Assembly: GCA_963693635.1 (NCBI GenBank)
Contig: CAVOBC010000120.1
Span: 1-12,335 of the forward strand
DNA from: CAVOBC01 sp963693635
GTDB taxonomy: Bacteria > Pseudomonadota > Gammaproteobacteria > Pseudomonadales > Azotimanducaceae
Reading direction: 5' to 3'
DNA length: 12,335 nt
Position 1 is the first letter of the stretch. Every line of letters begins with the position of its first letter. Shown piece by piece: positions 1 to 7,246 of the stretch. A program made the translations under genes and the position numbers. The notes under the pieces were generated by a model. That model did not search any database and had not been told where the DNA came from. It worked only from the letters and a program-made list of their open reading frames with translations.

Positions 1-322
1 CGCGACACCAGGTTTTTCGTGTGTGTCGCTATTTTCGGCTCAAAGACCTGGGCAGCCATTCGCCCTCTCCGCTGTGCGATTTCTCCACCGCGCTGTGAGA
101 CCAGTTTGGTGTGTGTCGTTAAATCGTCCACTTCTCAATCACTGTCACCTCTTTGAAGTGATCTGACAACACCCGAGCTGTCACCAAACCCGCCATGCTA
201 CTACCAACAACAATCGCGCTATCCATTCCACTCATCCAGCTACCCCACAGCGTTTTTATTTCAAAAAGAGACCGACAGCGCCCATCATCAAATGGACAGG
301 AAATCGCTAGTCCTCGAAGTAC
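1..322. other. non-coding region at left edge, no gene seen
   Basis: No convincing reading frame is visible on either strand. The stretch appears less GC-rich than the flanking genes. It lies downstream of the minus-strand aldolase. It contains the hairpin at 2-35, two copies of GTGTGTGTCG 90 nt apart (19-28 and 109-118), and a T-run/A-run pair (TTTTT-ATTTC-AAAAA near 254-270). None of these amounts to an identifiable element. An unrecognised small RNA or the edge of a truncated gene cannot be excluded. Confidence 0.5.
2..35 (+). terminator. possible terminator hairpin at the left edge
   Basis: A perfect 7-bp inverted repeat, GCGACAC (2-8) and GTGTCGC (23-29), encloses a 14-nt loop and is followed by the T-rich stretch TATTTT. 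It could end a plus-strand transcript entering from the left of the window. The stem is short and the T tract is broken, so this is a weak call. Confidence 0.25.
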
Positions 323-1075
323 CTAACCGCTTCCCTTCGCTTGTTCCGCAAACGCCCGGGCACCGGATTCGATCCATGGACCAGCGACCGTAAAGAAAAA
401 ACGCACACCCATATCCGCATACCGGGCGACGTTGTTGTTCATCGCGAGCGTACCCGCGGTGCGACCGGATGCAACGATCCGCGACAACGCGTCATCGATC
501 TTCGCCTGCACATCCACATGGCCCATGTCACCGATGTGGCCCATCGATGCTGCGAAATCCGCCGGTGCGACGAAGAACACGCCGATCCCTTCGACCGCAA
601 GTATCTCGTCCAGATTGTTCCAGGCCTTGATGTCCTCGATCAGCGCGATCAGTAGCGTTTCATCGTTCGCCTGCTCCAAATAGTCCGCCACCCCATATCC
701 CTGCCGGCTCGTAAAGAGGCCCCTCTTACCCAGCGGCGGGAACTTGCCGCCGTCGACAAAGTTCTGCGCCTCAGCCGCGGAGTCGACATGCGGCACAACG
801 ATCGCTTGTGCGCCGCGATCAAGCGTTCGGTAAATCAGTCCCTGGTCGTTCTTGTTGACCCGCACCACCGACGTCATCCCCCAAACGTCGCAGGCCCGGG
901 TCAGATTGCCAAGATCCGCCGCGTCTACCGGCCCATGCTCACCCTCGAGCCAAATGCCATCGAACCCATTTGGGCCGAACGCGTCGATGTCATCCGCGTG
1001 GGTAAACCCACCTGCGACAAGCGCAGTCTCGCCGGCTTCAAGCTTTCTGCGAACACGATTAGGTCTGATCTCCAC
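323..1075 (-). CDS. HpcH/HpaI family aldolase (2-keto-3-deoxy acid aldolase type)
   Basis: A class II, metal-dependent pyruvate aldolase family member that reversibly cleaves 2-keto-3-deoxy acids to pyruvate (or a related keto acid) and an aldehyde. The 250-residue TIM-barrel length is normal. Expected active-site positions are seen: the GEHGP segment with the base His47, Arg72 in VVRVN, metal-ligand Glu147 in ALIED, and Asp173 in FVAPADFAASMG. In E. coli HpaI an Asp sits three residues before the catalytic His; here it is Glu44 (LEGEH). The GTG start at 1075 is chosen because AAAGGAG lies six bases upstream; a frame extends 22 codons further to 1141 but without a ribosome site. It diverges from the LLM oxidoreductase. 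Substrate is unknown; 4-hydroxy-2-oxo-heptanedioate or keto-deoxy sugar acids are possible. The family call is firm, the substrate is not. Confidence 0.88.
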   Translation of the reverse strand: MEIRPNRVRRKLEAGETALVAGGFTHADDIDAFGPNGFDGIWLEGEHGPVDAADLGNLTRACDVWGMTSVVRVNKNDQGLIYRTLDRGAQAIVVPHVDSAAEAQNFVDGGKFPPLGKRGLFTSRQGYGVADYLEQANDETLLIALIEDIKAWNNLDEILAVEGIGVFFVAPADFAASMGHIGDMGHVDVQAKIDDALSRIVASGRTAGTLAMNNNVARYADMGVRFFFTVAGPWIESGARAFAEQAKGSG

Positions 1076-1363
1076 TTCGGTCTCCTTTGATATTGAACGG
1101 CGCTCGTCACCTGAGCTTCCGCATCTGGCACCATCTGCCACCGAACGCCTACGTCAAGCACGGCAACACCCCGATTCTAACGCCGGTCGCCACAATGTTG
1201 TTGAATCCTAAGCGTTGCGCACTACCTAAAGCAGCGCGTTTCACTCGCGGTCCTGAAAATAGGCAGGAGACACGCTTCGCCAAGCTGTCATTAGCCAGTA
1301 GCCAGCAAATCACACCGCACTTGTGACACACTTCGAACTCACTCATCAAATGGCTGCCGAGCT
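1076..1363. promoter_or_regulatory. divergent intergenic region, aldolase / LLM oxidoreductase
   Basis: This 288-bp space lies between two genes transcribed away from each other, so it must hold promoters for both. The only notable structures are a dyad TGGCA-CCATC-TGCCA (1126-1140), about 50 bp upstream of the aldolase start, and a minus-strand TAGAAT (1174-1179) that resembles a -10 box but lacks a good -35 partner. A shared operator is plausible. No regulator gene lies in the window. Confidence 0.4.
1084..1091 (-). promoter_or_regulatory. ribosome binding site of the aldolase
   Basis: The minus-strand sequence AAAGGAG falls here, about six bases before the GTG at 1075. It is the strongest Shine-Dalgarno match in the window and fixes the aldolase start over the longer frame beginning at 1141. 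Coordinates are good to within a few bases. Confidence 0.6.
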
Positions 1364-2419
1364 ATGAAGATCTCCACGTTAATGAGTTATTCGCAGAGCT
1401 TTGTCGGCGCCACTAGGGAACTGGTCGAACTTGAAAAAGCCGGTCTCGACGTCGTCTGGATACCCGAGGCGTATTCGTTCGACGGCGTCAGCGCGATGGG
1501 CTACGTCGCCGCCAAGACCGAGCGCGTCCAGATCGCATCCGGCATCCTCAACATCTACAGCCGTACGCCAACACTGATGGCAATGACCGCCGCCGGTCTC
1601 GACGCCTTGTCGGAGGGACGCTTCATGCTTGGCCTCGGCGCATCGGGTCCGCAGGTGATCGAAGGCTTCCACGGCGTCCCCTACGATGCCCCCCTCAGCC
1701 GCACGCGTGAGGTCATCCAGATCTGCCGCAAGGTCTGGAAGCGCGAGGAAAAGCTCGTCCACGATGGCCGCAAATATCAGATTCCCCTGCCCCAGGACCA
1801 GGGTATGGGACTCGGCATTCCGCTCAAGATCGTCAATCATCCGTATCGTGATGACATTCCGATAGCCCTCGCAACCCTGGGCGAAAAAAGCGTCGAGGCA
1901 ACAGCAGAGCTCGCCGAAGCGTGGCTCCCCGCTTTCTATATGGCAGAAGGCGCGGCCGACGTCTGGGGCGACGCACTCGCGCGCGGCAACGCCAAACGCG
2001 CAGCTCACCTGCCGCCGCTCGACATCTACGCCGGCGGTTCGGTCGCGGTGGGTGCCGGCCTCGAAAGCTATCGTGACATGGCGCGCCCCGGCATCGCACT
2101 CTACGTCGGCGGCATGGGCGCACGGTCGAAGAACTTCTACAACCAGGTGTTCTGCAAGTACGGCTATGAAGCGGAAGCAGAAGCCATTCAGAATCTCTAC
2201 CTTAGCGGTCGCAAGTCAGAAGCCGAGGCGGCCATTCCAAAATCCTACCTGGACTCAACATCCCTCATCGGAGACGAGGCCTTCATCGTCGACCGATTAC
2301 AGGTACTAAAGGAAAGCGGAGTCACGTCCCTTAGCGCGAGTTTCCTTGGCACAACCTCCGAGGAACGGGTTCGAAACTGCCATGCACTCAAGAATCTGAT
2401 GGTCAAGTCAGGCGTCTGA
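1364..2419 (+). CDS. LLM class (luciferase-like) F420-dependent oxidoreductase
   Basis: A 351-residue member of the bacterial luciferase-like flavin/F420 oxidoreductase superfamily, a TIM-barrel fold using reduced F420 or FMN. The N-terminal segment GLDVVWIPEAYSFD (27-40), the barrel segment with SGILNIYSRTP (59-69), and the segment EGRFMLGLGASGPQVIEGF (84-102) are typical of this superfamily. It most resembles the mycobacterial Rv3520c-type subgroup, judged from memory of the motifs. The length is typical. The ATG at 1364 begins directly with the first beta strand (MKISTLMSYS); the upstream ribosome site is weak (GAG about five bases before). It is transcribed alone, away from the aldolase and toward the decayed methyltransferase. 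The substrate cannot be read from sequence. Family sure; use of F420 rather than FMN is inferred. Confidence 0.88.
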   Translation: MKISTLMSYSQSFVGATRELVELEKAGLDVVWIPEAYSFDGVSAMGYVAAKTERVQIASGILNIYSRTPTLMAMTAAGLDALSEGRFMLGLGASGPQVIEGFHGVPYDAPLSRTREVIQICRKVWKREEKLVHDGRKYQIPLPQDQGMGLGIPLKIVNHPYRDDIPIALATLGEKSVEATAELAEAWLPAFYMAEGAADVWGDALARGNAKRAAHLPPLDIYAGGSVAVGAGLESYRDMARPGIALYVGGMGARSKNFYNQVFCKYGYEAEAEAIQNLYLSGRKSEAEAAIPKSYLDSTSLIGDEAFIVDRLQVLKESGVTSLSASFLGTTSEERVRNCHALKNLMVKSGV

Positions 2420-2433
2420 TTCTCGTCACCGCT

Positions 2434-2458
2434 CCGCACGCGCCCGGCGCGAACGCGG
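2434..2458. terminator. GC-rich hairpin between convergent genes
   Basis: CCGC (2434-2437) pairs with GCGG (2455-2458), and inside it CGCGC (2439-2443) pairs with GCGCG (2447-2451) around a CCG loop, with a small internal loop between the stems. It sits in the 59-bp space between the convergent LLM oxidoreductase and the methyltransferase remnant, so it could stop transcription both ways. There is no T tract on either side, so it is not a canonical intrinsic terminator. Confidence 0.35.
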
Positions 2459-2478
2459 GGCAGAGTCAACTCACCGAA

Positions 2479-3308
2479 TCAGGCCGTCAGGGCACCCGGC
2501 TTCCTGAACAGATAAAGTAGCGAGGTCAGGTTTCGCGTGACCTCGCCGCCAAACCGGCCGTTCACGTTCGCCATCAAGACATCCAGCGTACGCGTCCTGG
2601 TCGATTCATCGAGCCGCGCGATTCCCGAGAATCCACTGTACAGCTTGCGAACATTCTCACCGACCAGACGCAGCGGCCAGTGACTCTCGGCATAGAGGGC
2701 AAGTTCGAAACCTGCGTGCCTCAGTTCCTGCTCACGGGCCTCCCTGTCGAGCGAAAATGGCACCGTGTCGGGATCGCCCGATGGCGTTGAGGACGCCTCA
2801 ACGAGCATATCCCGGGTCGCCTTATGAAGATTAAGATCCTGAAACACGTTTTAGATAAGGGCGACATGCCCGCCCGGCGTGACGATGCTGAACAGTCGGG
2901 GGCGCGCGCGTAACGTTGAATCCAGTGATAGCAGGTTGCCGCCACTACGAGGTCAAACGCGACCGCGGCAAGGCTTGCGGCCTCAAACGACGAGTGCAGC
3001 AATTGTACCTTGCCACCGGCAACCGGAATGCGTGCAAGCAAAGGACCAAAGCGCTCGTCAGGCTCGATCAGGGTCAACGGTGCCGCCCCTCGCCACGCCA
3101 GTTCCCGCGTCCCCTGACCACTGCCAGGACCGATTTCGCACGTCGCCGTACCGCTCCCCAACGCACCTTCAGAAACGAGCACATCAAACATCCATCCAGG
3201 ATAACCCGGTCGCACGGCTTCGTATGACGCCACGTCAGCCCCAAAGAGTTCGCGGCCCTCACGCCCATCGATCCTTGCCGAGTCGCGACCTCGCGCCCAG
3301 AAGAGCAC
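2479..3308 (-). pseudogene. class I SAM-dependent methyltransferase, frameshifted and interrupted by a stop
   Basis: Two minus-strand frames together make one Rossmann-fold methyltransferase. The upstream frame (from GTG 3308) has YEAVRPGYPGWMFDVL, the SAM-binding motif CEIGPGSGQGTREL, the acidic LIEPD, and FDLVVAATCYHWI. It then goes out of frame at a run of five C on the coding strand (2898-2902). Restoring one C gives RYARAPRLFSIVTPGGHVALI, which meets TAA at 2851-2853 where this family usually has the Trp of LFWN. The frame then continues as NVFQDLNLHKATRD through HWPLRLVGENVRKLYSGFSG and RFGGEVTRNL to the TGA at 2479. Two independent lesions argue for a dead gene, although the C-run slip alone could be a sequencing error. 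The 5' end lies 6 bp after the pdxA-type stop, so it was the last gene of that operon. The methyl acceptor is unknown. Confidence 0.8.
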
Positions 3309-3314
3309 CGGACA

Positions 3315-4325
3315 TCAACCAGACCAGCCAGCGAGCCGTTCCGCGTAGTCAAGTGCATGACCTAACGATGATGTAAAGGCCTTACCCTGCCAGGCGATGT
3401 CAAACGCGGTGCCATGATCAACCGACGTGCGGATGATCGGCAGACCAATCGTCACATTCACGCTGTTCTCGAATCCATAGAGCTTCATTGGCGCGTGGCC
3501 CTGATCGTGGTACATGCAAATGATCGCATCGTGCTGATCATTGTGAATCGCCTGATAGAACACCGTGTCTGCTGGATGCGGACCGGTGACGTCAAGTCCG
3601 TCTGCGACTGCACCTTCGATAGCGGGGCGGATCCGATCCTCGTCCTCGTCCCCAAACATCCTGTGCTCCCCCGCGTGCGGATTAAGGCCACAAACGGCAA
3701 TCCGAGGACGAGCGCGATAGCCTGAGAGCGCCGCATTTGCGAGATCGATAACCTTGCGCACACGTTCAGCGGAAACAAGATCGATCGCTTTGCGCAGCGA
3801 CACATGGGCACTCACGTGGGCAACGGCCACTGACGGGTTCGCCAGCATCATCGCAAACTCGTCCGTTTCGCAGAGACCTGCTATCAACTCGGTATGTCCG
3901 ATGAACCCTTCATGACTCGCCTGGGTCGCTTCCTTGTTCATCGGCAACGTCACCACACCTGCGACATCCCCGGCGATTGCGGCCCGGGTCGCCGCAACGA
4001 CATACGCATGCGACGCTGCGCCAGCGGCGCCGGACAATTCGCCAGGCGTCAACTGCTCCGCCGCCAGCAATCCGAGATCAACCACATTGAGCGCCCCAGG
4101 TACGGCGCTGGCGAGGGCGTCGCCGGACAGCACGCTGAGCGACACATCGAGCCCGAGTATCTCCGCCCCGCGTTGCAATATCGCCGCGTCGCCGAAGACC
4201 ACCGCATGCCGATCGAGTTCCCCCGCCGCATGCCGCCTCAGCACGATCTCCGGACCGACACCGGAGGCGTCGCCCATGGTGATCGCCATGGGCGGCACAA
4301 CGCTTCGTGGGACCGCTGCGGTCAC
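3315..4325 (-). CDS. pdxA: PdxA-family 4-phosphate dehydrogenase, probably PdxA2 of acid-sugar catabolism
   Basis: A 336-residue NAD-dependent dehydrogenase of the PdxA family. Seen in order: AITMGDASGVGPEIV (14-28), VTLPMNKEA, GHTE (143-146), and the three likely metal-binding histidines His174 (SAHVSL), His217 (GLNPHAGE) and His273 (MYHDQGH), then GLPIIRTSVDHGTAFDIA. Biosynthetic PdxA oxidises 4-phosphohydroxy-L-threonine for vitamin B6. PdxA2 paralogues beside DUF1537 kinases instead oxidise and decarboxylate 4-phospho-D-threonate or -erythronate to dihydroxyacetone phosphate. The context here strongly favours the latter: the GTG start at 4325 overlaps the kinase stop by four bases (GTGA), indicating translational coupling. 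The frame is open a further 28 codons to 4409, but that part overlaps the kinase and lacks family similarity. No pyridoxine genes are nearby. Family certain; pathway assignment inferred. Confidence 0.92.
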   Translation of the reverse strand: MTAAVPRSVVPPMAITMGDASGVGPEIVLRRHAAGELDRHAVVFGDAAILQRGAEILGLDVSLSVLSGDALASAVPGALNVVDLGLLAAEQLTPGELSGAAGAASHAYVVAATRAAIAGDVAGVVTLPMNKEATQASHEGFIGHTELIAGLCETDEFAMMLANPSVAVAHVSAHVSLRKAIDLVSAERVRKVIDLANAALSGYRARPRIAVCGLNPHAGEHRMFGDEDEDRIRPAIEGAVADGLDVTGPHPADTVFYQAIHNDQHDAIICMYHDQGHAPMKLYGFENSVNVTIGLPIIRTSVDHGTAFDIAWQGKAFTSSLGHALDYAERLAGWSG

Positions 4326-5377
4326 GTGAGTATTCGCACCAGCATGTCGTCGTCGCCGATGCCTCCGCCCTTCGTCACCACCGTTAGTCGCTGATCCTCG
4401 GTGCGGCATAGCGCGACCGCGGTATCCACGCTGCCAATAACCCGCAGGGGCCGGTCACCGAGCGTGGCAGCCGCCGTGTCACCACCCAGAATGACGATCG
4501 TTCTGACACCACTGCCTTCGATCGTGCGCCAGGCGAGTCGGGCAAGCGTCGCGCACATGCGTTCCGCTGCGCTGTCGCTGACCGGTCCGCCGGGTTCCTC
4601 GCTGATAATGACGGCGTCACGCCCCGCTTCGATGGCGACCGCCGCATCCTCGGCACGATTCGGCGCGTACTGATCAATGTTGAGGCGGGCAATCTGGGTT
4701 CTGCTGGCTGGGTGCAAGCTGCCACAAACGATCAACGCCGGACGCGGCAACGGCGGCAACGGCATCCGCCCCGCCTCCCGCAATGAGGCGACGTATGCGC
4801 CGATGCCGCCGGTCGTACCGACCAGCATGCGCGCCTCAGCGTGACATTGGTCTGCCGCTGCACGCAATTGGTCATTGTCCGCGGCATTCAATATGACAAC
4901 GTTGCCATCGTCGAGCGCCGGGCCACCACCGGCAGCGCGCAAATGTTCCTCTGGCCGTGACGACTCGAGTGGGTTGCGCGGGTCAATACCGAAGGCGCTG
5001 TCCTCGACTTTGACGCCGTGAATGTAGACCACGCCGTCAACGCAGGTTCGCCCGGCGTCCGGGAAGCTGGCCAGCATGCCGACCTTGAAACCCGCGTCCG
5101 TTAACGCGCAAATCTCGTGCGCCCAGTTTCCCCGCAACCCCGAGTCCATCTTGTGACACCGGTGTTGTGCCTTCGCCCTGTGCGCATCCACAATTTTCTG
5201 GCGCGCCAGATGCGGCGCACAATGACGGCTGTCGATATCAACCAGCACACATTCGTCCTTTTCATCAGGCGTCTCTGTCAAACGGACACGAAAGCCCAGG
5301 TCCGCGACGGCCCCACCAATCTCAAGCGTCCCGGTGCGGTCATCACCGGTGATCAGGAGTTGGGGCTCAACTGTCAT
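4322..5377 (-). CDS. four-carbon acid sugar kinase (DUF1537 family)
   Basis: An ATP-dependent kinase that phosphorylates four-carbon sugar acids (D-threonate, D-erythronate, L-threonate types) at the terminal hydroxyl. Motifs in the 351-residue form: N-terminal LLITGDDRTG (7-16), substrate-domain KMDSGLRGN (76-84) and FPDAGRT (105-111), a GIDPRNPL segment (130-137), then the nucleotide-binding half with CGSLHPASRTQI (218-229), ILGGDTAAA (296-304) and VTKGGGIGDDDML (334-346). It is shorter than the roughly 400-430 residues common in the family, apparently through compact linkers. ATG 5377 is chosen because it leads straight into the first strand; GTG at 5383, two codons earlier and 1 bp from the SDR stop, is an equal alternative. 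It overlaps the pdxA-type gene by four bases. The pairing with PdxA2 points to D-threonate or D-erythronate; which one cannot be told from sequence. Confidence 0.9.
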   Translation of the reverse strand: MTVEPQLLITGDDRTGTLEIGGAVADLGFRVRLTETPDEKDECVLVDIDSRHCAPHLARQKIVDAHRAKAQHRCHKMDSGLRGNWAHEICALTDAGFKVGMLASFPDAGRTCVDGVVYIHGVKVEDSAFGIDPRNPLESSRPEEHLRAAGGGPALDDGNVVILNAADNDQLRAAADQCHAEARMLVGTTGGIGAYVASLREAGRMPLPPLPRPALIVCGSLHPASRTQIARLNIDQYAPNRAEDAAVAIEAGRDAVIISEEPGGPVSDSAAERMCATLARLAWRTIEGSGVRTIVILGGDTAAATLGDRPLRVIGSVDTAVALCRTEDQRLTVVTKGGGIGDDDMLVRILT

Positions 5378-5384
5378 CGGCACA

Positions 5385-6200
5385 TCACTGACTCATGTAC
5401 CAGCCACCGTTGGGTGACAGGACCTGACCCGTGACGAATTTCGCCTCGTCGCTTGCAAGGTATACCGCCGCCCAGGCGATGTCGTCGGGTTCACCGAATG
5501 TACTGAGGGGTGTCTGTGCTTCAAGCATCGGTCGCATCTCGCTGAGCGGGGCCGTCATGTCGGTTTCAATGAAGCCAGGGGCGATCGAGTTAACCCGGAT
5601 CTTGCGCGAGGCGACCTCGTGCGCGAGTGCCCGTGTAAAGCCCAATATCCCGGCCTTGGCGGCACAATAGGCCACCCCGCCAGGTTTGCCGTAGGTGCCC
5701 ATGATCGACCCCATGTTGATGATGGCGCCGCCGATTCCGTCGTCCGAGTCGACCATCAACTTCAACCCTTCACGCGAACACAAAAAAGTCCCCCGCAGGT
5801 GGATGGCCAGCATCTTGTCCCAGGCTTCGTCGCTCATAAATAGCGTCGTGTCGTTGTGCACGACCTCACCCCGGCCCATGCGCTCACGCCGCTCCTCCCC
5901 ACGCTTAAGGGCGTCCACGTCTTCCTCAGAACCACCAATGCCGGCGTTGTTGACGAGGATATCGAGTCTGCCAGCAAAGTCGCGGGCTTCCTCGAACATC
6001 GCCTTCACCTGAGCCGAGTCGGACACATCAGCGGCAATCGCATGACCCTGCATCGCTTCGGCCGTGCGCTGCGCGTTGTCGAGATCCAGATCATTGATGA
6101 TGACGGTCGCGCCTTCATCAACAAATCGCTGGGCAATCTGACGTCCGAGGCCACGGGCGGAACCCGTGATTAGCGCTACTTTGTTCTTCAATCGATCCAT
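5385..6200 (-). CDS. short-chain dehydrogenase/reductase (SDR), first gene of the acid-sugar operon
   Basis: A 271-residue classical SDR, an NAD(P)-dependent oxidoreductase with Rossmann fold. Seen: nucleotide motif TGSARGLG (12-19), Asp37 near the end of the second strand (INDLD, suggesting NAD over NADP), NNAG (84-87), catalytic Ser165, Tyr178 and Lys182 (YCAAK), and PGFIETDM (208-215). The helix position that is usually Asn in VNL is His134 here (IHLRGTF), a known variant. About 23 extra charged residues sit between NNAG and the helix of DEAWDKML (roughly 91-122). The ATG at 6200 is chosen because AAAAGGAAAG lies about nine bases upstream; a longer frame from 6251 has no such site. Its stop is immediately followed by the kinase start. 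It likely oxidises a sugar, sugar acid or epimer that feeds the kinase. The substrate is inferred from context only. Confidence 0.9.
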   Translation of the reverse strand: MDRLKNKVALITGSARGLGRQIAQRFVDEGATVIINDLDLDNAQRTAEAMQGHAIAADVSDSAQVKAMFEEARDFAGRLDILVNNAGIGGSEEDVDALKRGEERRERMGRGEVVHNDTTLFMSDEAWDKMLAIHLRGTFLCSREGLKLMVDSDDGIGGAIINMGSIMGTYGKPGGVAYCAAKAGILGFTRALAHEVASRKIRVNSIAPGFIETDMTAPLSEMRPMLEAQTPLSTFGEPDDIAWAAVYLASDEAKFVTGQVLSPNGGWYMSQ

Positions 6201-6369
6201 TGTTGGCTTTCCTTTTCTGTTTTGGTGGATGGTTCTGGGGATTCGCTGCACGACACACGTCCGCGCCTTCGTTCGGCTGTTCTCCTATCCGCCACACGCC
6301 CTTGCACCGGCCCCTCTATCTGCCCCTCCACCGCGCGACTCGCGTGCCATTTCGATCTGGCTGAGGTGC
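6201..6369 (-). promoter_or_regulatory. upstream region of the acid-sugar operon
   Basis: This 169-bp gap separates the lipoprotein gene stop from the SDR start, both on the minus strand. It contains the SDR ribosome site (AAAAGGAAAG, about 6209-6219) and presumably the operon promoter. I see no clear -35/-10 pair, no strong operator and no convincing terminator for the lipoprotein gene; the small palindrome CGCGA-G-TCGCG is too tight to call. Confidence 0.4.
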
Positions 6370-7033
6370 CTAACCGTCCGCCGCCTGATCCTGCTTCATC
6401 TGCTCGATGAACGCATTCGACTCATCGATCGCTTTCTGCATCGTTGCCACCAGCAATTCGACTTCTCGATTGACCGTCCCGAGTTCCCCCTTCAGCGACG
6501 CGATCGCACGCGCATTCATGTTGTGCTTCAGGTACAGGACGTTGTCATGCAGGTCGCAAGGACCGGCTCAATCGATCGCTCGGCCCGGCGCATCGCGGTC
6601 AGCAGGCGCGTGTAGCGCGTCTTCGTGTTCTTCAGTTGGCGTTCGCTCTCGCGACGAAGGTTCGCACTCCAATACTGGCCAAGCTTTGTCGTCCACTCAT
6701 CGAACAGCGCATCCGCGACCGACTCAACCGCGTCGATGCGGTCGCGAATCTCCTCCGCTGCACTCACACTGTCCTCATACTCGCCATTCAACCGGTCGTA
6801 GATCGTCTCGAGTTCGCCACCGTCAAAGTTGACCACGCTGCGAAACTGCTCAAGCGCATTCTTGAATTGAACCTGCCCGTCCTGCTGCGCTTCCTGTGCA
6901 TCCACGATGCGGTCGATCAGAATGTCACGCTTGTGGATGCCGATCTGCTCCATCGCGTCGTAGTAAGTGGACTCGCAACTGCCCAGCAGGAGCGCCAACA
7001 CAACAACCGAGGCGCGCTGCCAATGGCCCGCAC
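6370..7033 (-). pseudogene. DUF2959-type lipoprotein, frameshifted as written
   Basis: A predicted periplasmic lipoprotein, helical throughout, function unknown. After a hydrophobic segment VVVLALLLGSC with the lipobox Cys (codon 6975-6977), the mature part begins CESTYYDAMEQIGIHKRDIL and runs through AQEAQQDGQVQFKNALEQF, VVNFDGGELETIYDRLN, DALFDEWTTKLGQYWSANLRR to RSIEPVL. The frame then breaks near 6552-6560: adding one base restores LHDNVLYLKHNMNARAIASL through LVATMQKAIDESNAFIEQ to a TAG at 6370-6372, exactly the expected family ending. The start is also unclear: the lipobox frame has no good start nearby, but a GTG at 7033 giving VRAIGSA joins it if one base is missing near 7013-7016. 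Both faults are minus-one. The gene is either decayed or mis-sequenced; restored length is about 220 residues, normal for the family. Confidence 0.75.
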
Positions 7034-7156
7034 GACAGATTGGGTGCCGATGACCACAGGGGTCGCGAGGATTCGAGGAATGGATTTCCCGATCGGCAAG
7101 TTGACTCGATACATGGGTTCGTCGCGTGGCAATGTTCCGCGCCGAGTGTACTACAG

Positions 7157-7168
7157 GCGCCCGGGCGC
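7157..7168. repeat. 12-bp perfect palindrome, possible operator
   Basis: GCGCCCGGGCGC reads the same on both strands. It lies near the middle of the divergent intergenic region, next to a minus-strand TACACT that could be a -10 box for the lipoprotein gene. The position suits a regulator-binding site, but palindromes of this kind also arise by chance in GC-rich DNA. Confidence 0.3.
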
Positions 7169-7246
7169 ACTGACTGAAAAGCAGCAGATGATGGTTTGCG
7201 CGAGCGCTCACGGCTGTCGTGGTTCTTCGGTACACTCAACGGCGAA

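Noticed and set aside
19..118. Spaced GTGTGTGTCG repeats as a CRISPR-like or integron-like array
   Set aside because: Only two short copies, low complexity, and no cas or integrase gene in the window.
1379..2008. 209-codon minus-strand frame opposite the LLM oxidoreductase
   Set aside because: Antisense to a well-conserved gene; composition reflects codon shadowing.
2879..3376. Plus-strand frame across the methyltransferase remnant
   Set aside because: The minus strand reads as a methyltransferase in two frames, which accounts for the region better.
3315..4325. Biosynthetic PdxA of vitamin B6 synthesis
   Set aside because: No pdxJ, ksgA or surA neighbours of the usual biosynthetic setting; the four-base overlap with a DUF1537 kinase favours the catabolic PdxA2 role.
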